From Anaerolineaceae bacterium (GTDB lineage: Bacteria; Chloroflexota; Anaerolineae; Anaerolineales; Anaerolineaceae), in the NCBI GenBank assembly GCA_028699715.1, contig JAQVUC010000084.1, positions 1-5,730 of the forward strand: a DNA stretch of 5,730 nucleotides, in the 5' to 3' direction. Under the pieces are notes generated by a model. It was not told the origin of the DNA. It made no database searches and saw nothing but the letters and a program-made list of their open reading frames with translations. The position numbers and the translations under genes are program-made. Positions 1 through 5,730 of this stretch are shown in pieces (position 1 is the first letter of the stretch; each line of letters starts with the position of its first letter).

Positions 1-498
1 TGTCATTTCGTACAATGACTTTTTTGTCAGTCTGTAGGCAAAATGATCGGCAGCAGTGCGGAAAATGCCAGCATCGCAGATGTTGACAATTTTTCCCTGA
101 CGTTCTTCTGGCAGCTGCTTCACAAAGGACTTGATCAGCCACCAGGGGGCAAAAAGATTTAAGTGGAATGATTTTTCCAGGATATCTTCAGTCGTCTTGA
201 GGCCGGAGCCTCGTTTGTAATTGCCGGCATTGTTGATCAGGATGTCAACGGTCCCGAGCTTTTCATTGATCTGATCCATCAGCTGATCAATTTTGGTGGA
301 ATCAGAAAGATTAAACTGAAAAATTTCAACTCTCACACCCAAATCAATTGCAGTCTGCTGAACTTCTTCGGCTTGCTCTTTTGAACTATTGAAATGGATA
401 GCCAGATTGCATCCCTGTTCTGCCAAAGCTAATGAAATCGCTTTCCCCAATCTGACCGCACCCCCGGTTACTAACGCAGTTTTGCCTCTCAAGTCCAT
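1..498 (-). CDS. Short-chain dehydrogenase/reductase of pteridine reductase (PTR1/FolM) type, C-terminus outside window
   Basis: This is the N-terminal 166 residues of an NAD(P)H-dependent Rossmann-fold reductase; typical family members are about 245-290 residues, so roughly the last third lies beyond the left edge. The start is ATG at 496-498, preceded at six bases by AAAGGA. The cofactor motif is TGGAVRLG (residues 11-18), the T-G-x3-R-x-G form of pteridine reductases rather than the classical TGxxxGxG. HFNSS (35-39) sits at the end of beta-2, where PTR1 has HYHRS and binds the NADPH phosphate. NNAG is at 89-92. The active-site segment reads NICDA, with Asp142 where classical SDRs have Ser, followed exactly 13 residues later by Tyr155 and then Lys159 (YRLTK). 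This Asp-Tyr-Lys spacing matches Leishmania PTR1 (D181, Y194, K198) as I recall it. A pterin or dihydrofolate reductase role is therefore likely but inferred; a FabG-like or other SDR substrate is the alternative. The gene is transcribed divergently from the operon on its right. Confidence 0.9.
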   Translation of the reverse strand, partial: MDLRGKTALVTGGAVRLGKAISLALAEQGCNLAIHFNSSKEQAEEVQQTAIDLGVRVEIFQFNLSDSTKIDQLMDQINEKLGTVDILINNAGNYKRGSGLKTTEDILEKSFHLNLFAPWWLIKSFVKQLPEERQGKIVNICDAGIFRTAADHFAYRLTKKSLYEMT

Positions 499-504
499 AG
501 TTTA

Positions 505-519
505 TCCTTTTCCCTCCTT
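505..519 (-). promoter_or_regulatory. Two ribosome-binding-site candidates for the reductase gene
   Basis: Reading the minus strand, the leader carries AAGGAGGG (plus 512-519) and then AAAGGA (plus 505-510) before the ATG at 498. The stronger match lies 13 bases from the start, too far for normal initiation. AAAGGA is six bases away and is the likely working site. There is no in-frame alternative start between them. Confidence 0.55.
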
Positions 520-540
520 GTCATTCAGCAAGGAAGAGGG
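512..540 (-). promoter_or_regulatory. Imperfect hairpin in the reductase mRNA leader, covering the AGGAGG sequence
   Basis: On the minus strand CCCTC-TTC-CTTG pairs with CAAGGAGGG across an eight-base loop (CTGAATGA). The stem has nine base pairs interrupted by a three-base bulge (plus 534-536). The right arm contains the AAGGAGGG sequence, so folding would hide it. There is no U-tract, so it does not resemble an intrinsic terminator. A regulatory effect is inference; it could be a chance fold. Confidence 0.35.
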
Positions 541-556
541 TTTGGTTGATGGTAGA

Positions 557-565
557 ATTTTATCA
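557..565 (-). promoter_or_regulatory. Candidate extended -10 promoter for the reductase gene
   Basis: The minus strand reads TGATAAAAT, that is TGn followed by TAAAAT (five of six matches to TATAAT). This is the extended -10 arrangement, which tolerates a weak -35; upstream only CTTATT or CCTTAT is found at 16-17 bases. Transcription would start near plus 550, giving a leader of about 50 bases that begins just before the hairpin at 512-540. Confidence 0.35.
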
Positions 566-589
566 TCTAAAAAATCTGAATAAGGCCGC

Positions 590-620
590 TTTATCGCAGG
601 TTTTAGAAAAGACCTGTCAA
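590..620 (-). promoter_or_regulatory. Alternative minus-strand promoter: perfect TTGACA with GATAAA
   Basis: The minus strand has a perfect TTGACA (plus 615-620), then 19 bases, then GATAAA (plus 590-595, four of six matches) preceded by TGC, an extended -10 feature. The spacer is longer than the usual 17, so this may be weak or chance. It would give a leader of about 85 bases for the reductase mRNA. Confidence 0.3.
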
Positions 621-630
621 CTATTATTAA
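602..630 (+). promoter_or_regulatory. Candidate promoter for the tal-pgi operon
   Basis: TTTAGA (602-607) and TATTAA (625-630) are separated by 17 bases, each matching the consensus in four of six positions. A second -10-like TATTAT lies at 622-627. This is the best plus-strand candidate in the 162-base gap, and it overlaps the outer minus-strand candidate, so the two could compete. Evidence is only consensus similarity. Confidence 0.25.
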
Positions 631-660
631 TTACAGAGAAACCTAAACATTTGGAGCAGC

Positions 661-3414
661 ATGAACAATTCACAGGCGTTGAAACAAGCAGGACAATCCA
701 TTTGGTACGACAACATCGAACGCACAATGTTGCGGGATGGCTTCATCGCAAAAATGATCCAGGATGGCAAAATATATGGCATCACTTCCAACCCGAGTAT
801 TTTTGAAAACGCGTTGAGCAAGAGTTCAGCCTACAATGACGTTTTGCAATCCATGGCCTGGTCTGGAATGAATCGTGATCAGATTTATTTTGAGTTGATT
901 AAAGAAGATATTCAGGCCGCCGCTGATCTCTTCAGACATGTTTACGTTGAAACTGACGGATTGGATGGCTTGGTTAGCGTAGAAATCGATCCGTTTCTGG
1001 CACACGATACTAAAAGGTCAATTGAAGAGGGCAAGGCTCTCTGGGCTCAGATCAACCGCAAGAACCTGATGATCAAGGTCCCTGCCACGAGGGAAGGCAT
1101 GGAAGTTGTCAGAGAATTGATTTCTGCCGGCATCAACGTTAACGCGACTTTAATCTTTTCCCTTGACCAATATTATCAGGTGATCGATGCCTACCTGCAA
1201 GGTTTGGAAGAGCGAGTAGCAGCTGGCGAGAGGGTCGATTCAATCTCCAGTGTGGCATCTTTCTTCATCTCACGCATCGATTCAGCGGTAGATTCGCTGC
1301 TTGACCAGAAAATAGCTGAAAGCTCATCAACTTCTACCCAGGCAAGCCAGCTCAAAGGGAAAATCGCCATAGCTACCGCAAAATTAGCTTACAAACAGTT
1401 TATTAAAATGTTTGGTGGTGAAAGATTCGAAGAATTAAAGGCAAATGGCGCACGCTTGCAGCGATTACTATGGGCTTCAACCGGCACGAAAAACCCGACT
1501 TATACGGATACGCTTTACGTCGATGAGTTGATCGCAGAAAACACAATTAATACCGTTCCGCCTCAAACTTTGAAAGCCTTGCTTGATCACGGAAACAGCG
1601 AATTGAGCATTGGGAAAGACCTGGACGAAGCTTATAGCCAGCTCAATCTGTTAAACGATTTGGGAATTGATTTAGCGGCGGTTATGAATCAACTGGAAAA
1701 AGAAGGGGTTGAAAAATTTCAAAACGCACACACCACTTTGCTTGACCTGGTGGATTCAAAAAGAAAACACTATGCAGAAGAATTGGACGGGCTTTCTGCT
1801 TCAGTCCAATCAGCACTGAGAGAGTCCGCCAACGAAGTCAGTGTTGGCCAATTGTTTGCTCATGAACCGACTTATTGGACTACTAATGAGCATGGTTTTG
1901 AGGAAATCCGCAAACGTTTGGGTTGGTTAGGACTGCCTTCACAGCAATTTGAGTTGATCCCAGAACTTGAAGAATTCAGGAATAAATTGCTTGAAGACGG
2001 TTTTACCGATGCCTTTGTATTAGGTATGGGCGGTTCCTCTCTTGCCCCTGAGGTAATCAGCCAGGCCATTTCTCCCTCGGTTCCAGAAGGACAGGGTTTA
2101 CGGCTCCAAATTATCGACACAACCAATCCTAAAGAAATTCTCTATCGGACCAAAGACGTGGATTTACGGAAAACTCTCTTTATTGTTTCAAGTAAGAGCG
2201 GTGGAACCAGTGAAACAATGTCCGCTTACAAATATTTCTGGCAGGAGCTTGCAAAACTTGGTGTTGAAAATATTGGGCAGCATTTTGTAGCCGTGACGGA
2301 TCCCGGTACAACTCTACAAATATTGGCTGAAGCAAAAGGATTCAGAAAGGTTTTCAACGCCCGTCCTGATGTCGGCGGGAGATATTCCGTTTTCACAAAA
2401 TTTGGTTTGGTCCCAGCAGCGGTTATGGGAGTTAACTTACATAAATTCCTCTCCGCCGCCAAAGAATCAGAGTTGCAAAGCAGGGAAAAGGTAGCCTATC
2501 CTGCAAATCCCAATTTGTTGCTTGGTTTGGTGCTGGGAGAAGCTTCGAAAGCTGGAAAAGATAAACTCACGTTCATCGCGGAAAAATATACTGCTCATCT
2601 GGTTCCCTGGCTCGAGCAACTGATTGCCGAAAGCAGCGGCAAAGAAGGCAAGGGCATCATCCCAATCGAGGCAGAACCCTTGCTTGAATCCCTGGATTAC
2701 CCACAAGACCGTTTCTTTGTCTATTTTTCCGTGGATGGTGAAAAAGCTGATGTTGTTCAGACACTCTTGGAAAAGGGACATCCTGTGATTGAAATTGAAA
2801 TCAAAGACCCTTACATGCTGGCCAGAGAGTTTTACCGTTGGGAATACGCGACGGCAGTCGCTTGCGCCAGCCTGAATGTCAATGCCTTTGACCAGCCTAA
2901 TGTGCAACTCAGTAAAACTATCACCAAAGACCGAATAACTGAATACCAGGAAAAAGGCTCACTTAATGATGGAACTCCCATTTGGGAGAATGAAGAGGCT
3001 GTGGTCTACGGAGACCCAGTGGATGGATTAGCTCAGGCGCAGTCACTTCTTGATGTCATCAAAGCCTATGGCAAGACGGTGGAAGAAAATGGGTACTTTG
3101 CCTTGAATGCCTTTGTACCTCGTTTGGAAGAAAACGAAAAGTACTTCCAAAATCTGAGAAAACTGCTTTTAAACGAGTTTAACAAAGCTACGACCTTAGG
3201 ATTTGGTCCGCGATTCCTGCATTCCACCGGTCAATTGCACAAAGGTGGTCAAACAGGTGGATTATTCTTCACGTTCACAAAAGATGGAGAAACTGACTTT
3301 GAAATCCCTGGGGAAGGCATGAGCTTTGCTACTCTGCAGAGAGCGCAAGCGCTTGGTGATATCGAAGCTCTCAAACAGAAGGGCAGGCGAGTAGTCCGGG
3401 TTCATCTGAAATAG
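661..3414 (+). CDS. tal-pgi: Bifunctional transaldolase / glucose-6-phosphate isomerase fusion
   Basis: A cytosolic 917-residue protein joining two central-carbon enzymes. The N-terminal transaldolase half (about 1-365) transfers a dihydroxyacetone unit between sugar phosphates of the pentose phosphate pathway. It shows TSNPSIF (42-48), the Schiff-base lysine Lys139 in IKVPAT, NATLIFS (161-167), the SxxSFFISRID segment (197-207) and WASTGTKNP (271-279). The C-terminal half (about 395-917) is a phosphoglucose isomerase with two SIS sugar-phosphate-binding subdomains: GMGGSSLAP (455-463), SSKSGGTSET (510-519), GGRYS (572-576), the probable catalytic base Glu656 in AESSGK, and FDQPNVQLSK (743-752), whose Lys752 matches the conserved C-terminal lysine of Pgi. 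The end (848-917, with GPRFLHSTGQLHKGG) is typical of Tal-Pgi fusions. Full length and uninterrupted, with no frameshift. The start ATG has GGAG four bases upstream. The shared metabolite is fructose 6-phosphate: produced by Tal, isomerised by Pgi. It leads the operon with ruvX, mltG and ppgK. Confidence 0.96.
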   Translation: MNNSQALKQAGQSIWYDNIERTMLRDGFIAKMIQDGKIYGITSNPSIFENALSKSSAYNDVLQSMAWSGMNRDQIYFELIKEDIQAAADLFRHVYVETDGLDGLVSVEIDPFLAHDTKRSIEEGKALWAQINRKNLMIKVPATREGMEVVRELISAGINVNATLIFSLDQYYQVIDAYLQGLEERVAAGERVDSISSVASFFISRIDSAVDSLLDQKIAESSSTSTQASQLKGKIAIATAKLAYKQFIKMFGGERFEELKANGARLQRLLWASTGTKNPTYTDTLYVDELIAENTINTVPPQTLKALLDHGNSELSIGKDLDEAYSQLNLLNDLGIDLAAVMNQLEKEGVEKFQNAHTTLLDLVDSKRKHYAEELDGLSASVQSALRESANEVSVGQLFAHEPTYWTTNEHGFEEIRKRLGWLGLPSQQFELIPELEEFRNKLLEDGFTDAFVLGMGGSSLAPEVISQAISPSVPEGQGLRLQIIDTTNPKEILYRTKDVDLRKTLFIVSSKSGGTSETMSAYKYFWQELAKLGVENIGQHFVAVTDPGTTLQILAEAKGFRKVFNARPDVGGRYSVFTKFGLVPAAVMGVNLHKFLSAAKESELQSREKVAYPANPNLLLGLVLGEASKAGKDKLTFIAEKYTAHLVPWLEQLIAESSGKEGKGIIPIEAEPLLESLDYPQDRFFVYFSVDGEKADVVQTLLEKGHPVIEIEIKDPYMLAREFYRWEYATAVACASLNVNAFDQPNVQLSKTITKDRITEYQEKGSLNDGTPIWENEEAVVYGDPVDGLAQAQSLLDVIKAYGKTVEENGYFALNAFVPRLEENEKYFQNLRKLLLNEFNKATTLGFGPRFLHSTGQLHKGGQTGGLFFTFTKDGETDFEIPGEGMSFATLQRAQALGDIEALKQKGRRVVRVHLK

Positions 3415-3438
3415 ACGGCTCGAGAATAGAATAACTTA

Positions 3439-3867
3439 ATGAAGCTCCTGGGAATCGATCACGGAAACGCCCGCATAGGAATCGCAATCAGCGATCCCTT
3501 GGGTATGGCCGCGAGACCCTTGAAAATTATCCGCCACGTTTCCAGATCTTTGGATGCCCAGGAGATTTTTATTGCCGCTGTTGAAAATGACTGTGAAGGC
3601 ATTGTGGTCGGTATTCCTCTCGATAGCGAGGGTAATATTGGACCGAGAGCGCGATCTGTTCTTCGCTTTGTGGATGAGCTAAAATCCATTTCAACCCTTC
3701 CGGTTTACACCTGGGACGAGTCAAATTCGACCAAAAAAGCCTTAAGAGCCTCGATCGCCCGGGGAGAAAAAAAGAAGAATCGAAAAGAAGCCATGGACCA
3801 TCACGCGGCAGCTTTTATTCTGCAGGATTATTTGGATTTCCTACGCCAGAGTGAGGAGAGCGAGTGA
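3439..3867 (+). CDS. ruvX: RuvX/YqgF family putative pre-16S rRNA nuclease / Holliday junction resolvase
   Basis: A 142-residue cytosolic RNase H-fold nuclease, the usual length for the family. In E. coli the homologue YqgF acts in maturing the 5' end of 16S rRNA; a Holliday-junction resolvase role is proposed for others. Visible motifs in order: GIDHGNARIGIAISD (5-19) with the metal-binding Asp7; VVGIPLDSEGNIGPRA (56-71), the family's GxPL and GPRA elements; WDES (92-95), equivalent to the usual DER with Asp93 and Glu94 kept but Arg replaced by Ser95; and DHHAAAFIL (120-128) with the last acidic residue Asp120. The ATG is the only start that fits the family N-terminus, yet no good Shine-Dalgarno is visible in the 24 bases after tal-pgi, so translation may depend partly on ribosomes from the upstream gene. 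The stop overlaps the mltG start by four bases. Function is assigned from family membership. Confidence 0.93.
   Translation: MKLLGIDHGNARIGIAISDPLGMAARPLKIIRHVSRSLDAQEIFIAAVENDCEGIVVGIPLDSEGNIGPRARSVLRFVDELKSISTLPVYTWDESNSTKKALRASIARGEKKKNRKEAMDHHAAAFILQDYLDFLRQSEESE
3854..3867 (+). promoter_or_regulatory. AGGAG ribosome binding site and GTGA stop/start overlap that set the mltG start
   Basis: AGGAG (3854-3858) lies inside the end of ruvX, five bases before GTG at 3864-3866. GTGA carries both the mltG start and the ruvX TGA stop. No ATG occurs in the mltG frame before the membrane segment except within it, so GTG is the start that keeps the basic MKKKRK N-terminus. This arrangement is classical translational coupling. 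Confidence 0.8.
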
Positions 3868-4997
3868 AGAAAAAGAGAAAAGTTTTCGGTTTCTTGCTTC
3901 TGCTCGCTTTCTTAATTGGAATAGCTGGAGTTATTTTTTTGATGAGCGTCGTGAACTCCGTTTCCAAAGTTGCCGGCAGGGCGGGGGAGAAGCTTGCTTT
4001 AACTGATACCTTGCGCTATTCGCTGCGTTTGTACAGAAACCTTGATGATCTCTCAAAAGACACTTATTTCTCTGACTTAAATGAAAAAAAATTCACCATC
4101 GAACAAAGCAATAGCGCTTTTGATGTCTGTCAAAAATTGGAAGCGGAAGCCCTTGTTTCCTCAGCTTCAAGCATGTGTGATTTTTTGATTTACAAAGGAT
4201 TCGACCGCAGCCTCAGTCCGGGTACTTACACCATCAGCAACGGCTTGAATCTGATGGAAATTGCAAGTTTTATTGCAGATGGTTCAAACCGTGATAAACA
4301 ATTCACAATTTTTGAAGGTTGGCGGCTTGAAGAAATTGCCGAAATGTTGGATCAATACTCCTTCCAGTTTAGCGGTCAGGAATTTTTGGCTTTTGCGTAT
4401 TCTCCAAATGAAGAAATTCAAACTCAATTGGCTCTTCCACAAGGACGTTCCCTGGAAGGCTTCATTTCCCCAGGCTTTTATAGCCTGAAACCAACAACCA
4501 CCTTGAATGAATTTATAACAGAGTCGGTAAACCGTTTTGTTAATACACTTGTAGAGCTGAAACCTGGACAGAATTCACAATCGATCTCATTGACAAATTA
4601 TGAAGTTCTCACGTTGGCGTCGATCATTCAAAGAGAAACTCTGGCTGAAGAAGAGATGTCCTTGATAGCGTCAGTCTTGTATAACCGCCTGGCGGCAGGC
4701 ATGAAACTGGAAACCGATCCAACCGTTCAATACGGGATCGGGTATGTACCTGCACAAGAGACCTGGTGGAAAACACCGCTCACATTTGACGATTTATCCA
4801 CAATTTCAGAATATAATACTTATCAAGTTTATGGTCTGCCGCCTGGTCCGATTTGCAGCCCCGGAAAAGAGGCTTTTAAAGCGGCCTTTGTGCCTGCTGA
4901 AACTGGTTATTTTTTCTTTCGTGCCAAGTGTGACGGAAGCTTGACGCATAATTTTGCAACAACGTATGAAGAACACCTGGAAAACGGGTGTGAATAA
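3864..4997 (+). CDS. mltG: MltG endolytic peptidoglycan transglycosylase (YceG family)
   Basis: A 377-residue membrane-anchored enzyme that cuts nascent peptidoglycan strands and so terminates glycan chain growth. The N-terminus is MKKKRK followed by one hydrophobic segment (about 7-31), placing the rest outside the membrane. A LysM-like subdomain follows (about 77-140, ending in the YTISNGLNLMEI region), then the YceG catalytic domain: EGWRLEEIAE (151-160), LEGFISPGFY (197-206), LASIIQRET (251-259), NRLAAGMKLETDPTVQYG (274-291), YNTYQVYGLPPGPI (317-330) and HNFATTYEEH (362-371). The catalytic glutamate is probably Glu258, matching E. coli Glu218 in IIEKET by my recollection. Oddities: the usual FPDTY-like element reads SPGFY, and the extracytoplasmic part has five cysteines (89, 105, 331, 356, 376). 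It starts with GTG overlapping ruvX; ruvX and mltG are also near neighbours in Bacillus (yrrK, yrrL). Its presence implies that the host makes a murein wall. Confidence 0.95.
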   Translation: MKKKRKVFGFLLLLAFLIGIAGVIFLMSVVNSVSKVAGRAGEKLALTDTLRYSLRLYRNLDDLSKDTYFSDLNEKKFTIEQSNSAFDVCQKLEAEALVSSASSMCDFLIYKGFDRSLSPGTYTISNGLNLMEIASFIADGSNRDKQFTIFEGWRLEEIAEMLDQYSFQFSGQEFLAFAYSPNEEIQTQLALPQGRSLEGFISPGFYSLKPTTTLNEFITESVNRFVNTLVELKPGQNSQSISLTNYEVLTLASIIQRETLAEEEMSLIASVLYNRLAAGMKLETDPTVQYGIGYVPAQETWWKTPLTFDDLSTISEYNTYQVYGLPPGPICSPGKEAFKAAFVPAETGYFFFRAKCDGSLTHNFATTYEEHLENGCE

Positions 4998-5013
4998 GAA
5001 TTGAGGAGGAATC

Positions 5014-5730
5014 ATGATCGTTTTAGGGATTGACATTGGGGGTTCAGCAACAAAAGGAGCCTTGGTTGACACGGAAACCGGGCAACTTGCTTCAGAACGG
5101 ATTCGCTTTGGCAGTAAAAAAATCCTAAAACCCAAACAAATCGTCAAAACCATTGGACAGATTGCCCAGGAACTCAATTATTCTGGCATCATTGGTGCTG
5201 GCTTTCCGGGTATTGTAAAAAATGGCGTTATCAAAACCTCCGCTAATCTGCACAAGGATTGGGTCGGTTCTGATCTGGCAAAAATGATCGAGACTGAGAC
5301 CGGCAACAAAGCCTATGTGCTTAACGACGCTGACGCTGCCGGGTTGGGCGAATTGCGCTTTGGCACCGAAGAAATCAAAAAAGAATCAGCTGTTCTTTTC
5401 CTTACCATTGGTACCGGTATCGGTTCAGCCTTTTTCCTTGAAGGCAACTTGCTGCACAATACCGAGCTGGGTCACATTCTTGTTAACAAATACGAGGCTG
5501 AAAAATGGGCTTCTGCTGCGGTTAAAACCAAAGAAAAGCTGACCTGGAAGCAATGGGCTGTTCGATTCAACGATGTGCTGAAAGTCTATGAATTCCTGCT
5601 CAATCCAGACCTGTTCATTCTGGGCGGTGGCATCAGCAGTCGCTTTGAAAAGTACTCCAAATACCTGACGGTGGAGACAAAGGTTATACCCGCTAAGCTT
5701 GAAAACCTGGCAGGTATCATCGGAGCCGCG
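5014..5730 (+). CDS. ppgK: Polyphosphate glucokinase (ROK superfamily), last few residues outside window
   Basis: This cytosolic kinase phosphorylates glucose to glucose 6-phosphate, in this subfamily with inorganic polyphosphate and often ATP as donor. The 239 residues visible cover almost the whole protein; homologues are about 250-265. Motifs in order: GIDIGGSATKGALVD (5-19), the first phosphate-binding loop; GFPGIVKNG (63-71); SANLHKDW (76-83); LNDADAAG (103-110) with the probable catalytic base Asp105; LTIGTGIGS (130-138), the second phosphate loop; TELGH (150-154); NPDLFILGGGIS (197-208); and ENLAGIIGAA at the edge. The ROK zinc motif (CxCGxxGC) that normally follows the ExGH element is absent, and EAEKWAS with LTWKQWA follows instead, as I recall for Mycobacterium PpgK. 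These points favour PpgK over an ATP-dependent ROK glucokinase or ROK repressor; donor preference is inferred. The ATG has AGGAGG (5004-5009) at four bases and lies 16 bases after mltG, so it is the last visible gene of the operon. Confidence 0.93.
   Translation, partial: MIVLGIDIGGSATKGALVDTETGQLASERIRFGSKKILKPKQIVKTIGQIAQELNYSGIIGAGFPGIVKNGVIKTSANLHKDWVGSDLAKMIETETGNKAYVLNDADAAGLGELRFGTEEIKKESAVLFLTIGTGIGSAFFLEGNLLHNTELGHILVNKYEAEKWASAAVKTKEKLTWKQWAVRFNDVLKVYEFLLNPDLFILGGGISSRFEKYSKYLTVETKVIPAKLENLAGIIGAA

Noticed and set aside
546..806. Open frame of 86 codons on the plus strand spanning the intergenic region and the start of tal-pgi
   Set aside because: No recognisable ribosome binding site, no family resemblance, and it overlaps a clearly coding frame.
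1315..1359. Ser/Thr-rich stretch (about residues 219-233) in the Tal half as a domain linker or frameshift scar
   Set aside because: The transaldolase motifs continue in frame on both sides (SRID before, AKLAYKQF and WASTGTKNP after), so it is a variable loop inside one domain.
2467..2907. Antisense open frame of 146 codons inside the Pgi half
   Set aside because: It lies wholly opposite well-conserved Pgi sequence, including the region of the catalytic glutamate, and its translation has no family-like features; it is a shadow of the real gene.
3415..3438. Terminator or internal promoter between tal-pgi and ruvX
   Set aside because: The 24-base gap has no stem-loop with a T-run and is too short for a convincing promoter.
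4806..5177. Antisense open frame of 123 codons across the mltG-ppgK junction
   Set aside because: It runs opposite conserved motifs of both genes, and its product looks like a composition artefact.
5014..5730. ROK-family transcriptional repressor or ordinary ATP-dependent ROK glucokinase
   Set aside because: There is no N-terminal helix-turn-helix, the zinc-binding CxCGxxGC motif is missing, and the remaining motifs follow the polyphosphate glucokinase pattern.
1..5730. Mobile elements, CRISPR arrays, tRNA/rRNA genes or a defence or otherwise undescribed gene system
   Set aside because: I saw no transposase or integrase motifs, no spaced direct repeats and no RNA-gene signatures, and every long coding frame belongs to a recognised housekeeping family.

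Overview
The window reads as chromosomal housekeeping DNA from a bacterium of moderate GC (about 45% by eye). Gene content points to Chloroflexi, most likely an Anaerolineae-type organism: a fused transaldolase/glucose-6-phosphate isomerase, a polyphosphate-type glucokinase, and a ruvX-mltG pair. This assignment is inference from gene content and my memory of the families; no marker gene was compared, and Acidobacteria or other phyla with the same fusion remain possible.

Layout. Positions 1-498 (minus strand) hold the first 166 codons of a short-chain dehydrogenase/reductase whose motifs match the pteridine reductase (PTR1/FolM) branch; its C-terminal part lies left of the window. Positions 499-660 are a 162-base divergent intergenic region with candidate promoters for both directions and a small hairpin in the reductase leader. 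From 661 to the right edge four genes run in one direction: a 917-residue Tal-Pgi fusion (661-3414), ruvX/yqgF (3439-3867), mltG (3864-4997, GTG start overlapping the ruvX stop by four bases) and a polyphosphate glucokinase of the ROK superfamily (5014 to the edge, 239 codons, nearly complete). Gaps are 24 bases, minus 4 and 16 bases, and I see no terminator between them, so the four are probably one transcript.

How they work together. The glucokinase makes glucose 6-phosphate from glucose, probably using polyphosphate. The Pgi half of the fusion interconverts it with fructose 6-phosphate, and the Tal half connects fructose 6-phosphate to the non-oxidative pentose phosphate pathway. The outer genes of the operon therefore form a sugar-phosphate entry and branch point. 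The middle pair (pre-rRNA processing/resolvase-like RuvX and peptidoglycan-trimming MltG) is a gene pair also found close together in other bacteria, such as Bacillus subtilis, and has no obvious metabolic tie to the sugar genes. The reductase is on a separate transcript.

I found no mobile element, CRISPR array, RNA gene or clearly undescribed system. The points worth a second look are the fusion and its displaced active-site histidine candidates, the pteridine-reductase signature, the polyphosphate-glucokinase context, the cysteine-rich MltG and the leader hairpin.
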